Source: Candidatus Lambdaproteobacteria bacterium RIFOXYD2_FULL_56_26
Lineage (GTDB): Bacteria; SAR324; XYD2-FULL-50-16
Reading direction: 5' to 3'
Length of the DNA: 37,745 nucleotides
Assembly: GCA_001783715.1 (NCBI GenBank)
Contig: MFNF01000027.1
Location: 67,290-105,034 of the forward strand
This document shows, in pieces, positions 25,042-32,671 of the stretch. The position numbers were made by a program, and so were the translations under genes. Each line of letters starts with the position of its first letter. The first letter of the stretch is position 1. The notes below the pieces were generated by a model, which was not told where the DNA came from, did no database searches, and saw only the letters and a list, made by a program, of their open reading frames with translations.

Positions 25042-26463
25042 GTGAAAAAAAAATCGCTGATCCAAGAACTGAAACCTCTGTGTTTGGGGCTTGGCATTCT
25101 TTTGGCCTTGAACGGTTGTAAGGTGGAAAACGGGAACCGGGAGCCGGTCTCCCGGTCCGTCACCTTGCAGCTTTCGGATGCCAACGGAGCCAAACGTTCC
25201 CAGACCGAGAGCGCTGGGGTGGCTTCGGCCTATGTCATGGCCATCAAAGCCACCGACAGCCCCTTCACCGGAGGTTTGCCCGCAACGTTTTACGACCGGG
25301 CGGTCTTGGATGCCTCCAGCGATACGGTCACCTTGAACCTACCGTTGGAAACGCCCTTGCTCCTGGTGGAGCTGGGCTTTCCTGGACAGTTGAACCTGAA
25401 AGAAATGTTGGCCACCAACCCGATCACCACCGCCAACAGCGGCGAGGTGACTCTGGGGGCCGACCAAGCGGAACTATCGGTGACCCTGGCCCGTTTGCCG
25501 GTGCCCAAGATCACCGGACATTCCCACCAGTCTTCCGGCTCGTCCACCACCAGCCCGATCAGCCTCTACTTCAACACCCCGGTGGGCACCGAAGCGGTGC
25601 CCTTTTTGACCGCCGACGGTGCTTGTTCCGGCTGGGTCCAGCTTTCGGCGGACAGTTTTGTGACCTGTCTCGCCCTAAGCTCGGTACAGCGGTCGGAGGA
25701 AACCTCCTTTTTGTTGGTCCAGCCCAAGGCCGAGTTGAGCCGAGGGGTCACCTACAGCCTCAAGGTCACTCCGGGCCTAGCCGCCGAAAACGGCAATCGG
25801 ATGTTGGAGGAATACAGCACCACCTTCACCTTGCCCGAGTACAGCATTTCCGGCTTCGTCAAGGATGCTACCAACAACCATGCCATTGAAGCGGCTACGG
25901 TGACGGTGGGCAACAAAACCACCAGCACCGATTCCACCGGGTTCTTCACACTGCCGGTGGGCAACGGGCAGCAGACCTTGAGTGTCGCCAAAACCGGGTA
26001 CGACGGCTTTACCCAGACCTACACCCTCTCCGGGGCGGACCTGAGTGTCGGTACCATCGGCCTCAGTCCGGCGCTGGCCGCCGGGCAATACCGGTTTGTG
26101 CTTTCTTGGGGCGCAACCCCTTCGGACCTGGACTTTCATTTGCTCTTGCCAGACAAGACCACTGTTTATTACGGCAACCGCACCTCCAACGGTTCCAACC
26201 TCAACGTGGACGTGACCGGTGGTTTCGGGCCGGAGACCATCACCATTACCTCCCAGGTCTCGGGGACCTACAAGTTGGTGGTCCACAACTTCTCGGGGAC
26301 CGGCAGCTTCTTGGGCGCTTCGGTGAAGGTTTATGACAGCACCGGGCTCAAGGGCACCTACAGCGCCGGGGACTCGACCCAGCGGTACTGGCATGTGCTC
26401 AACCTTTCGGGGAGCACTTTGACTTCGGTGATGTCCTACCAAGCCTCTCCAGCGGCTCCCTGA
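25042..26463 (+). CDS. Large lipoprotein with CarboxypepD-like repeat and DUF2135/YfaP-like C-terminus
   Basis: A 473-residue lipoprotein starting at GTG 25042 with AGGG seven bases upstream. The signal ends in the lipobox LALNGC. A Ser/Thr-rich beta region (about 30-160) leads to an Ig-like segment with SLYFNTPVGTE (about 170-260). A carboxypeptidase-regulatory-like domain follows (SISGFVKDATNNHAIEAATV, about 270-330). The C-terminal module has SWGATPSDLDFHLLLPDKT and GGFGPETITI, the hallmarks of DUF2135/YfaP-type domains found in cell-surface proteins. All parts are beta-rich adhesive or structural modules, implying a surface or periplasmic role anchored in a membrane leaflet. It lies between the small barrel gene and the coiled-coil lipoprotein. 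Confidence 0.75.
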   Translation: MKKKSLIQELKPLCLGLGILLALNGCKVENGNREPVSRSVTLQLSDANGAKRSQTESAGVASAYVMAIKATDSPFTGGLPATFYDRAVLDASSDTVTLNLPLETPLLLVELGFPGQLNLKEMLATNPITTANSGEVTLGADQAELSVTLARLPVPKITGHSHQSSGSSTTSPISLYFNTPVGTEAVPFLTADGACSGWVQLSADSFVTCLALSSVQRSEETSFLLVQPKAELSRGVTYSLKVTPGLAAENGNRMLEEYSTTFTLPEYSISGFVKDATNNHAIEAATVTVGNKTTSTDSTGFFTLPVGNGQQTLSVAKTGYDGFTQTYTLSGADLSVGTIGLSPALAAGQYRFVLSWGATPSDLDFHLLLPDKTTVYYGNRTSNGSNLNVDVTGGFGPETITITSQVSGTYKLVVHNFSGTGSFLGASVKVYDSTGLKGTYSAGDSTQRYWHVLNLSGSTLTSVMSYQASPAAP

Positions 26464-26603
26464 GCGCCGGTTCGGAGGTTTGGGGTCGGGGCCGGAGCTG
26501 CGGTCCTGGGGAAACTCTTTACCAAGGGAGGAAAGCTGGGGTAGCTTGGGGGAAACCTTAGGGTAAACCCGTTTTTACCGGAAACTTCCTCCCCTGCCAA
26601 CCA

Positions 26604-27398
26604 ATGATACGAACTCTCCTGCTTCTGGCCCTCCTTGGCTTCTTGAGCGCCTGTGGTGCTACCATGCCCCCCAAACTTCATCCCGATCTTTTGCGGCAAC
26701 CGAGCCCCGAAGCGGCTTCGGAGTTGGAGCGGGTGGAACGGCAGATCATTGAATTCCCCAGCCTCAAGGACAAAGAGGCCCAAGCCCTGTTTGCCGCCAA
26801 GACCGAGTTGGGTTCCAAGGAACAAGAATTGACCCAGTCCCTCAAAGCACAAAAAATCCAGAAATCCGCTTTTGGGGCTGCCCAGAAGGCCAATGACCAA
26901 GCCCAAATGGACCTCGCCCAAGGGGAGATCAACCGGCTTGAAGACCAAATCAACCAACAGACCGCCCAAAGGAACTACCTCAAGGCCAAGATGGACGCTG
27001 CCCAAGCCAAGGTGGACCTCCTGGAGGCCCAGTTGGCTTTGCAGGTGGCCGAGCAGTTGCTCCAACAAGCCGAAATCGCCCAGACCTTCTTGGAAAGCGA
27101 GCCGGGCCGAACCCTCAAAGGCTTTGAGCCGGTTGACCTGAGCCTGTACCGGACCTACAAAACCAACCAACAAAAGAAACTGGCGGAAGTGGAAAAGTCC
27201 ACCCAAAGTCTGGTGAGCGCCTTTGAAGGGATGGCTAAGCTCCAACCCAAGGGAGCCGCACCGGCGGTTCAGGCTGCCCCCCAGGCGGCCACTCCGGCCA
27301 GTCCGACTTTGGCCACTGCGCCCCAACCCAAAGCTTCGCCAGCCCCCCAAAGCGCTTCCAGCACTCTGGAAAGCGCTGACTCCACCCTCCAACCCTAA
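26604..27398 (+). CDS. Coiled-coil lipoprotein with Ala/Pro-rich tail
   Basis: A 264-residue lipoprotein. The N-terminus MIRTLLLLALLGFLSAC contains a lipobox (LSAC, Cys 17). Residues about 40-160 form a long coiled coil rich in Gln, Ala, Lys and Glu. The last 45 residues are Ala/Pro/Ser-rich and flexible. The OmpA-family gene begins 8 bases after its stop, and that protein has a coiled coil of its own, so the two may form a rod between outer membrane and peptidoglycan. A small inverted repeat (GGTAAA/TTTACC, 26562-26579) lies upstream without a T-tract. No enzymatic domain seen. Confidence 0.7.
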   Translation: MIRTLLLLALLGFLSACGATMPPKLHPDLLRQPSPEAASELERVERQIIEFPSLKDKEAQALFAAKTELGSKEQELTQSLKAQKIQKSAFGAAQKANDQAQMDLAQGEINRLEDQINQQTAQRNYLKAKMDAAQAKVDLLEAQLALQVAEQLLQQAEIAQTFLESEPGRTLKGFEPVDLSLYRTYKTNQQKKLAEVEKSTQSLVSAFEGMAKLQPKGAAPAVQAAPQAATPASPTLATAPQPKASPAPQSASSTLESADSTLQP

Positions 27399-27406
27399 AC
27401 CTGTCC

Positions 27407-28465
27407 ATGCGTCTTTCCTCTTTCCTGATCCTGACCTTGGGGCTCCTGTTGCCCCAGTGGGGGGCTGCCGCCATCTTGGGTGGCGATGACCTGAAAAAAT
27501 GCCAGAACGAACAGGTCGCTTCGGCCTTGTCGTTCAAGTATTGTTACAAGGACAAGGTGGCGGCTGAAGAGGCGCTCAAACAACTGAAGGCTCAGTTTGC
27601 CAACCAGAGCGCCTTGGACAACGAAAAGCTCCGGGCCTTGGAAACCGAAGTGACCAGCCTTTCGGACCAACTGGCGGCGATGGGCGATGAATTGGCCCAG
27701 GAAAAGGCGACTTCCGGCCAAAGGATCAACGAGCTGAGCGAACAGTTGGCGATCCTGCAAGCCCAGGCGAGCGACAAGGAACAGGCGCTGCTCAAGGCGA
27801 ACCAGGAGTTGGAAGCCAGGTACTCCAAACTGGTGGCCCAACTGCAAGGGCAACTCAAGGAGCAGACGGAAGCCCAACGGTTGGAACTCGAAAAGCTGCG
27901 CAAGGAAAACGAAACCTTGGTGCGCAAACTCCAGCAGACCATCGACAACCTGAGTGAAGAGCTAGCCAACCTCAAAAAGCTGACCAAAGACCAGAAGGCA
28001 GAACTGGAGCGGATGAAGGCCCAGGAAAACGAACTGGCCCAACAGTTGGAAAAGGAGATCAAAAACGGGGAGATTCGGCTCAAGAAGTTCCACAACAAGT
28101 TGATCATCAACATCGACAACCGGCTTTCCTTTGATTCCGGCTCGGCCAAGTTGAAGCCCGAGGTCCTGGGGGCGATTGCCAAGATCGCCCAGATCCTGGC
28201 CAACTACCCGGAAAACCGCATCGTCATCGAAGGGCACACCGACTCGGACCCGATCGGTGCTTCCAAGTTCGAGGACAACTGGCAGCTCTCCAGCGAGCGG
28301 GCATTGTCGGTCTTGCGGTACCTGCTCAAAAACACCGACCTGGACAAAACCAGATTCAACACTGCCGGTTTTGGGGAGTTCCAACCGCTGGTTCCCAACG
28401 ACAAGGCCGAAAACAAGGCGCTCAACCGTAGGGTGGACATTGTGGTGATCCCCCGGGTCCTGTAG
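27407..28465 (+). CDS. OmpA/MotB-family protein with long periplasmic coiled coil
   Basis: A 352-residue exported protein: a signal peptide (RLSSFLILTLGLLLPQWGAA), a continuous coiled coil (about 45-225), then an OmpA C-terminal peptidoglycan-binding domain (about 230-352). That domain has SFDSGSAKLKPE, EGHTDSDPIG and the closing NRRVDIVV. There is no barrel and no lipobox, so attachment must be by partner or by peptidoglycan alone. It follows the coiled-coil lipoprotein by 8 bases and precedes the C39-like gene by 43 bases, which links the envelope cluster to the amidoligase operon. Confidence 0.88.
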   Translation: MRLSSFLILTLGLLLPQWGAAAILGGDDLKKCQNEQVASALSFKYCYKDKVAAEEALKQLKAQFANQSALDNEKLRALETEVTSLSDQLAAMGDELAQEKATSGQRINELSEQLAILQAQASDKEQALLKANQELEARYSKLVAQLQGQLKEQTEAQRLELEKLRKENETLVRKLQQTIDNLSEELANLKKLTKDQKAELERMKAQENELAQQLEKEIKNGEIRLKKFHNKLIINIDNRLSFDSGSAKLKPEVLGAIAKIAQILANYPENRIVIEGHTDSDPIGASKFEDNWQLSSERALSVLRYLLKNTDLDKTRFNTAGFGEFQPLVPNDKAENKALNRRVDIVVIPRVL

Positions 28466-28508
28466 GTGCTTTCTTGGGTAAACAAAGACCAGGAGGTTTT
28501 ATAAGGAT

Positions 28509-29225
28509 ATGCCCTTTAGCACCAGTCCGAGGCGGCTCAACCTCAAAATGACCCGCCAGCCCGACGATGTCACCTGCGGCCCCACCTGCCTCCAGTCCAT
28601 TTACGATTATTATGGGGACAACATCTCGCTGGAACAGGTGATCCGGGAGGTGCCCATGCTGCGGGGCGGCGGCACCCTGGCGGCCAACTTGGGCTACCAC
28701 GCTTTGCACCGGGGCTACCAAGCGACCATCTACAGCTTTAATCTGGTGCTTTTTGATCCCAGTTGGGCCGGGCTGGGGACCGAGGACCTGCTCGACAAGT
28801 TGGACCGGCAGCAGCGGCTCAAAGACAGCCCGAAGTTCAATGCCGCCACCAAGGCCTACAAAAATTTTTTGACCGCCGGGGGGCAGTTGCGGCTCGACGA
28901 CATCACCCCCGACCTGATCCTGAATTACCTCAACCACAAGGTCCCTATTCTGACCGGGCTCTCCGCCACCTTTTTGTACCGGGCCAAAAGGGAAAACCCG
29001 GTCACCAACGAGCCGGACGACATCAAGGGCGAACCGGTCGGGCACTTTGTGCTGCTTTCGGGGTTTGACCCTTTGACCCGGAAGCTGGAGATCACCGACC
29101 CCTACCACCCCAACCCGGTCTCTACGAGCCAAAGCTACGAGGTGACCTTGGAGCATTTGGTCAACGCCATCCTTTTGGGAGTGCTGACCTATGATGCCAA
29201 TCTCTTGATCCTGAAAAAACCATGA
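28509..29225 (+). CDS. C39-like cysteine peptidase/amidase, first gene of the amidoligase operon
   Basis: A 238-residue papain-fold protein resembling peptidase C39. It has an oxyanion Gln (Q17) and nucleophile Cys 23 in RQPDDVTCGPTC, His 179 in VGHFVLLSGFD, and Asp 197 in ITDPYHPN, so the Cys-His-Asp triad is complete. It lacks a signal peptide and the transporter parts of bacteriocin-processing C39 proteins, so it probably acts in the cytoplasm as a peptidase, amidase or transferase. AGGAGG at 28491-28496 and AAGGA nearer the ATG provide ribosome binding. Its TGA overlaps the ATG of the ATP-grasp gene (ATGA at 29222), indicating coupled translation. Substrate unknown; the ligases next door suggest it cleaves or transfers their product. 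Confidence 0.78.
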   Translation: MPFSTSPRRLNLKMTRQPDDVTCGPTCLQSIYDYYGDNISLEQVIREVPMLRGGGTLAANLGYHALHRGYQATIYSFNLVLFDPSWAGLGTEDLLDKLDRQQRLKDSPKFNAATKAYKNFLTAGGQLRLDDITPDLILNYLNHKVPILTGLSATFLYRAKRENPVTNEPDDIKGEPVGHFVLLSGFDPLTRKLEITDPYHPNPVSTSQSYEVTLEHLVNAILLGVLTYDANLLILKKP

Positions 29226-30676
29226 GAAACCTGATCGTAGTTGAATCCTTGGAGCATTGGCCCAAAACCGCCGAGGGATTTGAAGTGGTCAACGCCCAGG
29301 CCTATCTGTTCCAAGAGGAATTCCAAAAGGCCAAGAACCTGCGAATCTACAACCTTTGTGCCAGCTACAGCTACCAAAGCTTTGGATATTACGTATCCCT
29401 GCTCGCTGAAGCCAGGGGGCACCGGCCTACCCCTTCGGTAGCCACCTTGATGGAGATGAAGTCCAAGCCGGCGGTGCGGCTGGCCTCCGAGGGGTTGGAC
29501 AAGGAGATCCAAAAACAGTTTGCCGGTCTCAAGTCCGAAGGGTTTGAACTTTCCATCTACTTTGGCCAAAGTCTGGCCAAAAAGTATCAACCCTTGGCCG
29601 ACCAACTGAGCCGGAGTTTTGCCGCCCCGATGTTGCGGGCTAAGTTTACTCACAAACAAAGGTGGAACCTCACTTCCGTGGGACCGGTGGGGTTGACCGA
29701 GGTCCCCCAGGACCACCTGCCGGACCTGATCAATTTCGCCCAGGCCTACTTCAACCGGCGACCGGGGAGCAAAAAGACCCGTACCAACCGGTTCTCCCTG
29801 GCCATGTTGGTCAACCCCCAGGAAAAATTCCCGCCCAGCAACGAACGGGCGCTGAACCTCTTTGCCCAAGCCGGACAAGAATTGGGCTTGGAGGTGGACC
29901 GGATCACCGCCCAGGACCAAGCCAAACTGGGGGAGTATGACGCTTTGTTCATCCGGGAAACCACGGCGGTCAACCACCATACCTTTCGATTTGCCCTCAA
30001 GGCCCAGGCCTTAGGGCTGGTGGTGATCGACGACCCCCAGTCGATCATCCGTTGCACCAACAAGGTATATTTGAGCGAACTGCTCAGCCAGCACAAAATC
30101 CCGACCCCCAAATCCCAGGTGCTCTCCAAGGTGGACCTGTTGACCCACCAAGTGCGCATCCCTTTTCCTTGTGTCCTCAAACAGCCGGACAGTTCCTTTT
30201 CCCAAGGGGTGGTCAAGGTCTCGGGGCCGGAGGAATTAAAGGAGAAGGGGCTCAAGCTGCTGGAGGAATCAGACCTGATCATCGCCCAGGAATACATGCC
30301 TACCACCTTCGACTGGCGGGTCGGGATCATCGGCGGGATGCCTCTGTTTGTTTGCCGGTACCACATGGCCAAAGGGCATTGGCAGATCTACAAAACGACC
30401 AAAGGGGGCAAACTGCTCGATGGCAAGGTGGACGTGGTGGCCCCCGAAGAGGCCCCCTACAAGCTTTTAAGCCTCGCCCAAAAGGCCGCCAAGCTGATCG
30501 GCGATGGTTTTTACGGGTTGGACATCAAAGAGCATGACGGGAAGTTTTATGTCATCGAAATCAACGACAACCCCAGCATCGAAGCGGGCTTTGAGGACCA
30601 GCTGCTCAAAAGGCGGCTGTATTCGAGGATCATGGAGGTCTTTTTGGACCGCCTGTTGCTCAAGGTCAACTCGTGA
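29222..30676 (+). CDS. RimK-like ATP-grasp ligase with RLAN N-terminal domain
   Basis: A 484-residue cytoplasmic ligase. The N-terminal ~160 residues (YSYQSFGYYVSLLAEARGH region) match what Pfam calls the RimK-like ATP-grasp N-terminal domain (RLAN), from memory. The C-terminal half is an ATP-grasp fold: FPCVLKQPDSSFSQGVVKV supplies the nucleotide Lys and flexible loop, DWRVGIIGG a core strand, and GLDIK (Asp 434) with VIEINDNPSI (Glu 446, Asn 448) the Mg-ATP ligands. RimK-type enzymes join a carboxylate, often of a peptide or amino acid, to an amine through an acyl phosphate. Both ends overlap neighbours: ATGA with the C39-like gene and GTGA with the GCS2 gene. The substrates are unknown. 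All residues expected for activity appear present. Confidence 0.88.
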   Translation: MRNLIVVESLEHWPKTAEGFEVVNAQAYLFQEEFQKAKNLRIYNLCASYSYQSFGYYVSLLAEARGHRPTPSVATLMEMKSKPAVRLASEGLDKEIQKQFAGLKSEGFELSIYFGQSLAKKYQPLADQLSRSFAAPMLRAKFTHKQRWNLTSVGPVGLTEVPQDHLPDLINFAQAYFNRRPGSKKTRTNRFSLAMLVNPQEKFPPSNERALNLFAQAGQELGLEVDRITAQDQAKLGEYDALFIRETTAVNHHTFRFALKAQALGLVVIDDPQSIIRCTNKVYLSELLSQHKIPTPKSQVLSKVDLLTHQVRIPFPCVLKQPDSSFSQGVVKVSGPEELKEKGLKLLEESDLIIAQEYMPTTFDWRVGIIGGMPLFVCRYHMAKGHWQIYKTTKGGKLLDGKVDVVAPEEAPYKLLSLAQKAAKLIGDGFYGLDIKEHDGKFYVIEINDNPSIEAGFEDQLLKRRLYSRIMEVFLDRLLLKVNS

Positions 30677-31896
30677 GCGGGCTGCACTGGTTTGAGGCCT
30701 ACGGGGTGGAAATCGAGTACATGGTGGTGGGCCAAGAGGACCTCAAGGTTAGGCCCATCGCCGATTTGGTGCTGACCCAGCTGTCCGGAGAGATCACCGA
30801 GGAGGTGAGCATGGGCGAGGTTGCTTGGTCCAACGAATTGGTGCTGCATGTCCTGGAACTCAAGGGCGACGGCCCCAAGGCGGACCTCAAGGCCTTGGAA
30901 CTGGAATTTGTTAAGGCGGTGCAGGCCCAGAACCGGCTGTTGGCCCAACAGGGGGCCAAGCTTTTGCCCACCGCCATGCACCCTTTGATGGAACCTTTGT
31001 CTGAAACCCGGCTTTGGCCCCACGGCAATCGGGACATCTACCAAGCCTACGACCGGCTGTTTGGCTGCCATGGCCACGGCTGGTCCAACCTGCAATCGGT
31101 GCACATCAATCTGCCCTTCCAAGGAGAGCGGGAGTTCCACCGGCTGCACCAGTCGATCCGTCTGGTCTTGCCCCTGTTGCCCGCCTTGGCGGCGAGCAGC
31201 CCCCTGGAAGAAGGGCGGTTGACCGGCTGGTTGGACAACCGGCTGGAACATTACCGGAACAACCAAACCAAAATCCCCTCCCTGACGGGGCTGGTGATCC
31301 CCGAAGAGGTGTCGGGGGTGGCGGACTACCAGGAAAAAATCCTCAAACGGATGTACCGGGACTTGGCCCCCTACGACCAAGAAGGGATCTTGTGTGAAGA
31401 ATGGGTCAACAGCCGGGGGGCCATTGCCCGGTTTGACCGGGGGGCGATCGAGATCAGGCTTTTGGACTCCCAGGAGTGCCCGGCAGCGGACTTGGCGATG
31501 GTGGCCTTGGTGGTATCCTTGGTCCAGGACCTGAGCGAGCGGGAGTTGCCCACCGGGCTTACGGAACAGGAATTGTTGCCGATTTTACTGGCAACGATGC
31601 AAGAAGGCGGAGAGGCCTGGGTGGACCACCCCCGGTACCTGGAGGCCCTGGGCCTGCCGCCCCAGGGAGTTAAGGCCCAAAAGCTTTGGGAACAGCTTTT
31701 CCAAGGCCTTTTGGGCCGTGGGTACTGCCTGGACCCCTTTGCCAAGACCTTGGAAAAAATGCTTTCCCTGGGCACCTTGGCCCACCGGATCACCCAAGCG
31801 GTTGGCCCCGACCCTGGTCCGGGGAGGATCCTGGAGGTGTACCACCGTCTGGGTCAATGTCTGGAAGAGAACCGACTGTATGAACCTTTTGCTTAG
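30673..31896 (+). CDS. GCS2-type carboxylate-amine ligase (glutamate-cysteine ligase family 2)
   Basis: A 407-residue protein of the glutamine-synthetase-fold GCS2/YbdK group. It starts at a GTG overlapping the previous TGA (GTGA). The opening GLHWFEAYGVEIEYMVV contains the GxExE metal-binding motif; HGWSNLQSVHINLPF and AIEIRLLDSQECPAADLA fit later metal- and substrate-binding strands. Family enzymes activate a carboxylate, typically the gamma-carboxyl of glutamate, with ATP and couple it to an amine. True glutathione synthesis is not implied: the partner here is an RLAN ATP-grasp enzyme, not a glutathione synthetase. The stop lies inside the next gene (17-base overlap). Substrates unknown. 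Confidence 0.85.
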   Translation: MSGLHWFEAYGVEIEYMVVGQEDLKVRPIADLVLTQLSGEITEEVSMGEVAWSNELVLHVLELKGDGPKADLKALELEFVKAVQAQNRLLAQQGAKLLPTAMHPLMEPLSETRLWPHGNRDIYQAYDRLFGCHGHGWSNLQSVHINLPFQGEREFHRLHQSIRLVLPLLPALAASSPLEEGRLTGWLDNRLEHYRNNQTKIPSLTGLVIPEEVSGVADYQEKILKRMYRDLAPYDQEGILCEEWVNSRGAIARFDRGAIEIRLLDSQECPAADLAMVALVVSLVQDLSERELPTGLTEQELLPILLATMQEGGEAWVDHPRYLEALGLPPQGVKAQKLWEQLFQGLLGRGYCLDPFAKTLEKMLSLGTLAHRITQAVGPDPGPGRILEVYHRLGQCLEENRLYEPFA

Positions 31897-32599
31897 TTGC
31901 GAACATGGGGGCAACCGAGTCCCCCCCGGTTTGGTAGGGTACTTTGACGGCCCGACCTTGGCTTTGCTTGAGACCCACCGGGGCTACGATCCGGGGGCCT
32001 TGGGCCTCGCCTTGGGGCTCAAGGCCGCTTTGGGAGCGCCGTTGTTTTATTCCAAAACCAGCCGCTTGGTAGTGGACCTCAACCGGGACGGAAAAAGCCC
32101 CGAGGTTTTTGGTCCCAGTTTTTTGGCCCCCACCTGCCCGTCGGAGCTGCGCCCCAAGCTGTTGGCTCGGTACCACCGGCCCTACCGGGAGAAGGTGGCC
32201 CAAGAGGTGGCGGCCCTGGTGGCCCAAGGCCCCTTGTTGCACCTCTCGGTCCACAGCTTTACCCCGGTTTGGCAGGGACAGGCCCGCAAAACCCAGGTGG
32301 GGCTGTTGTTCGACCCGAAGCGCCAGGCCGAGTCGGTCTTGGCAGGGCTTTGGCGGCAGGCCCTCAAAGCCCGCCTGGAGGGGTACGAGGTTCACCTGAA
32401 TCGGCCTTACAAAGGCACCTCCGATGGATTGACCCGCACCTTGCGGCGGTTGCACCCCGACCCTGGGTACCTGGGGCTGGAGTTGGAGGTGCGCAACGAC
32501 CTTTTGACCGACCCAAGGCACAAGGGGGAATGGATTGAAGTGGTCAGCCAAACCCTGGCCCAGACCTTGGCTCTTTGGGAGAAACAGGAACTACCTTGA
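31880..32599 (+). CDS. N-formylglutamate amidohydrolase-like enzyme
   Basis: A 239-residue zinc-hydrolase-type protein. The ATG at 31880 lies inside the end of the GCS2 gene and gives MNLLLSCEHGGNRVP, the family's opening motif. ETHRGYDPGA, RLVVDLNRD and LSVHSFTPVW match further conserved blocks, with His and Asp residues suited to metal binding. N-formylglutamate amidohydrolase removes formate from N-formylglutamate in histidine breakdown, but no hut genes are nearby. Encoded last in an amidoligase operon, it more likely hydrolyses a glutamyl-type amide or N-acyl group on the operon's product. The longer open frame from 31718 is not used because its extra N-terminus overlaps GCS2 and lacks family similarity. 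Confidence 0.85.
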   Translation: MNLLLSCEHGGNRVPPGLVGYFDGPTLALLETHRGYDPGALGLALGLKAALGAPLFYSKTSRLVVDLNRDGKSPEVFGPSFLAPTCPSELRPKLLARYHRPYREKVAQEVAALVAQGPLLHLSVHSFTPVWQGQARKTQVGLLFDPKRQAESVLAGLWRQALKARLEGYEVHLNRPYKGTSDGLTRTLRRLHPDPGYLGLELEVRNDLLTDPRHKGEWIEVVSQTLAQTLALWEKQELP

Positions 32600-32671
32600 C
32601 TTGGCCCTTCTCGCCCTTTAAAACTAGGCTTTGGGGCAACCGCCCCCCTGTAACCTCTTTGGACCCGGAAA

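Noticed and set aside
26562-26579. Inverted repeat GGTAAA/TTTACC upstream of the coiled-coil lipoprotein as a terminator
   Set aside because: Short stem and no following T-tract on either strand.
31718-31879. N-terminal extension of the amidohydrolase frame
   Set aside because: It lies within the GCS2 gene and lacks similarity; the family motif begins at the ATG at 31880.
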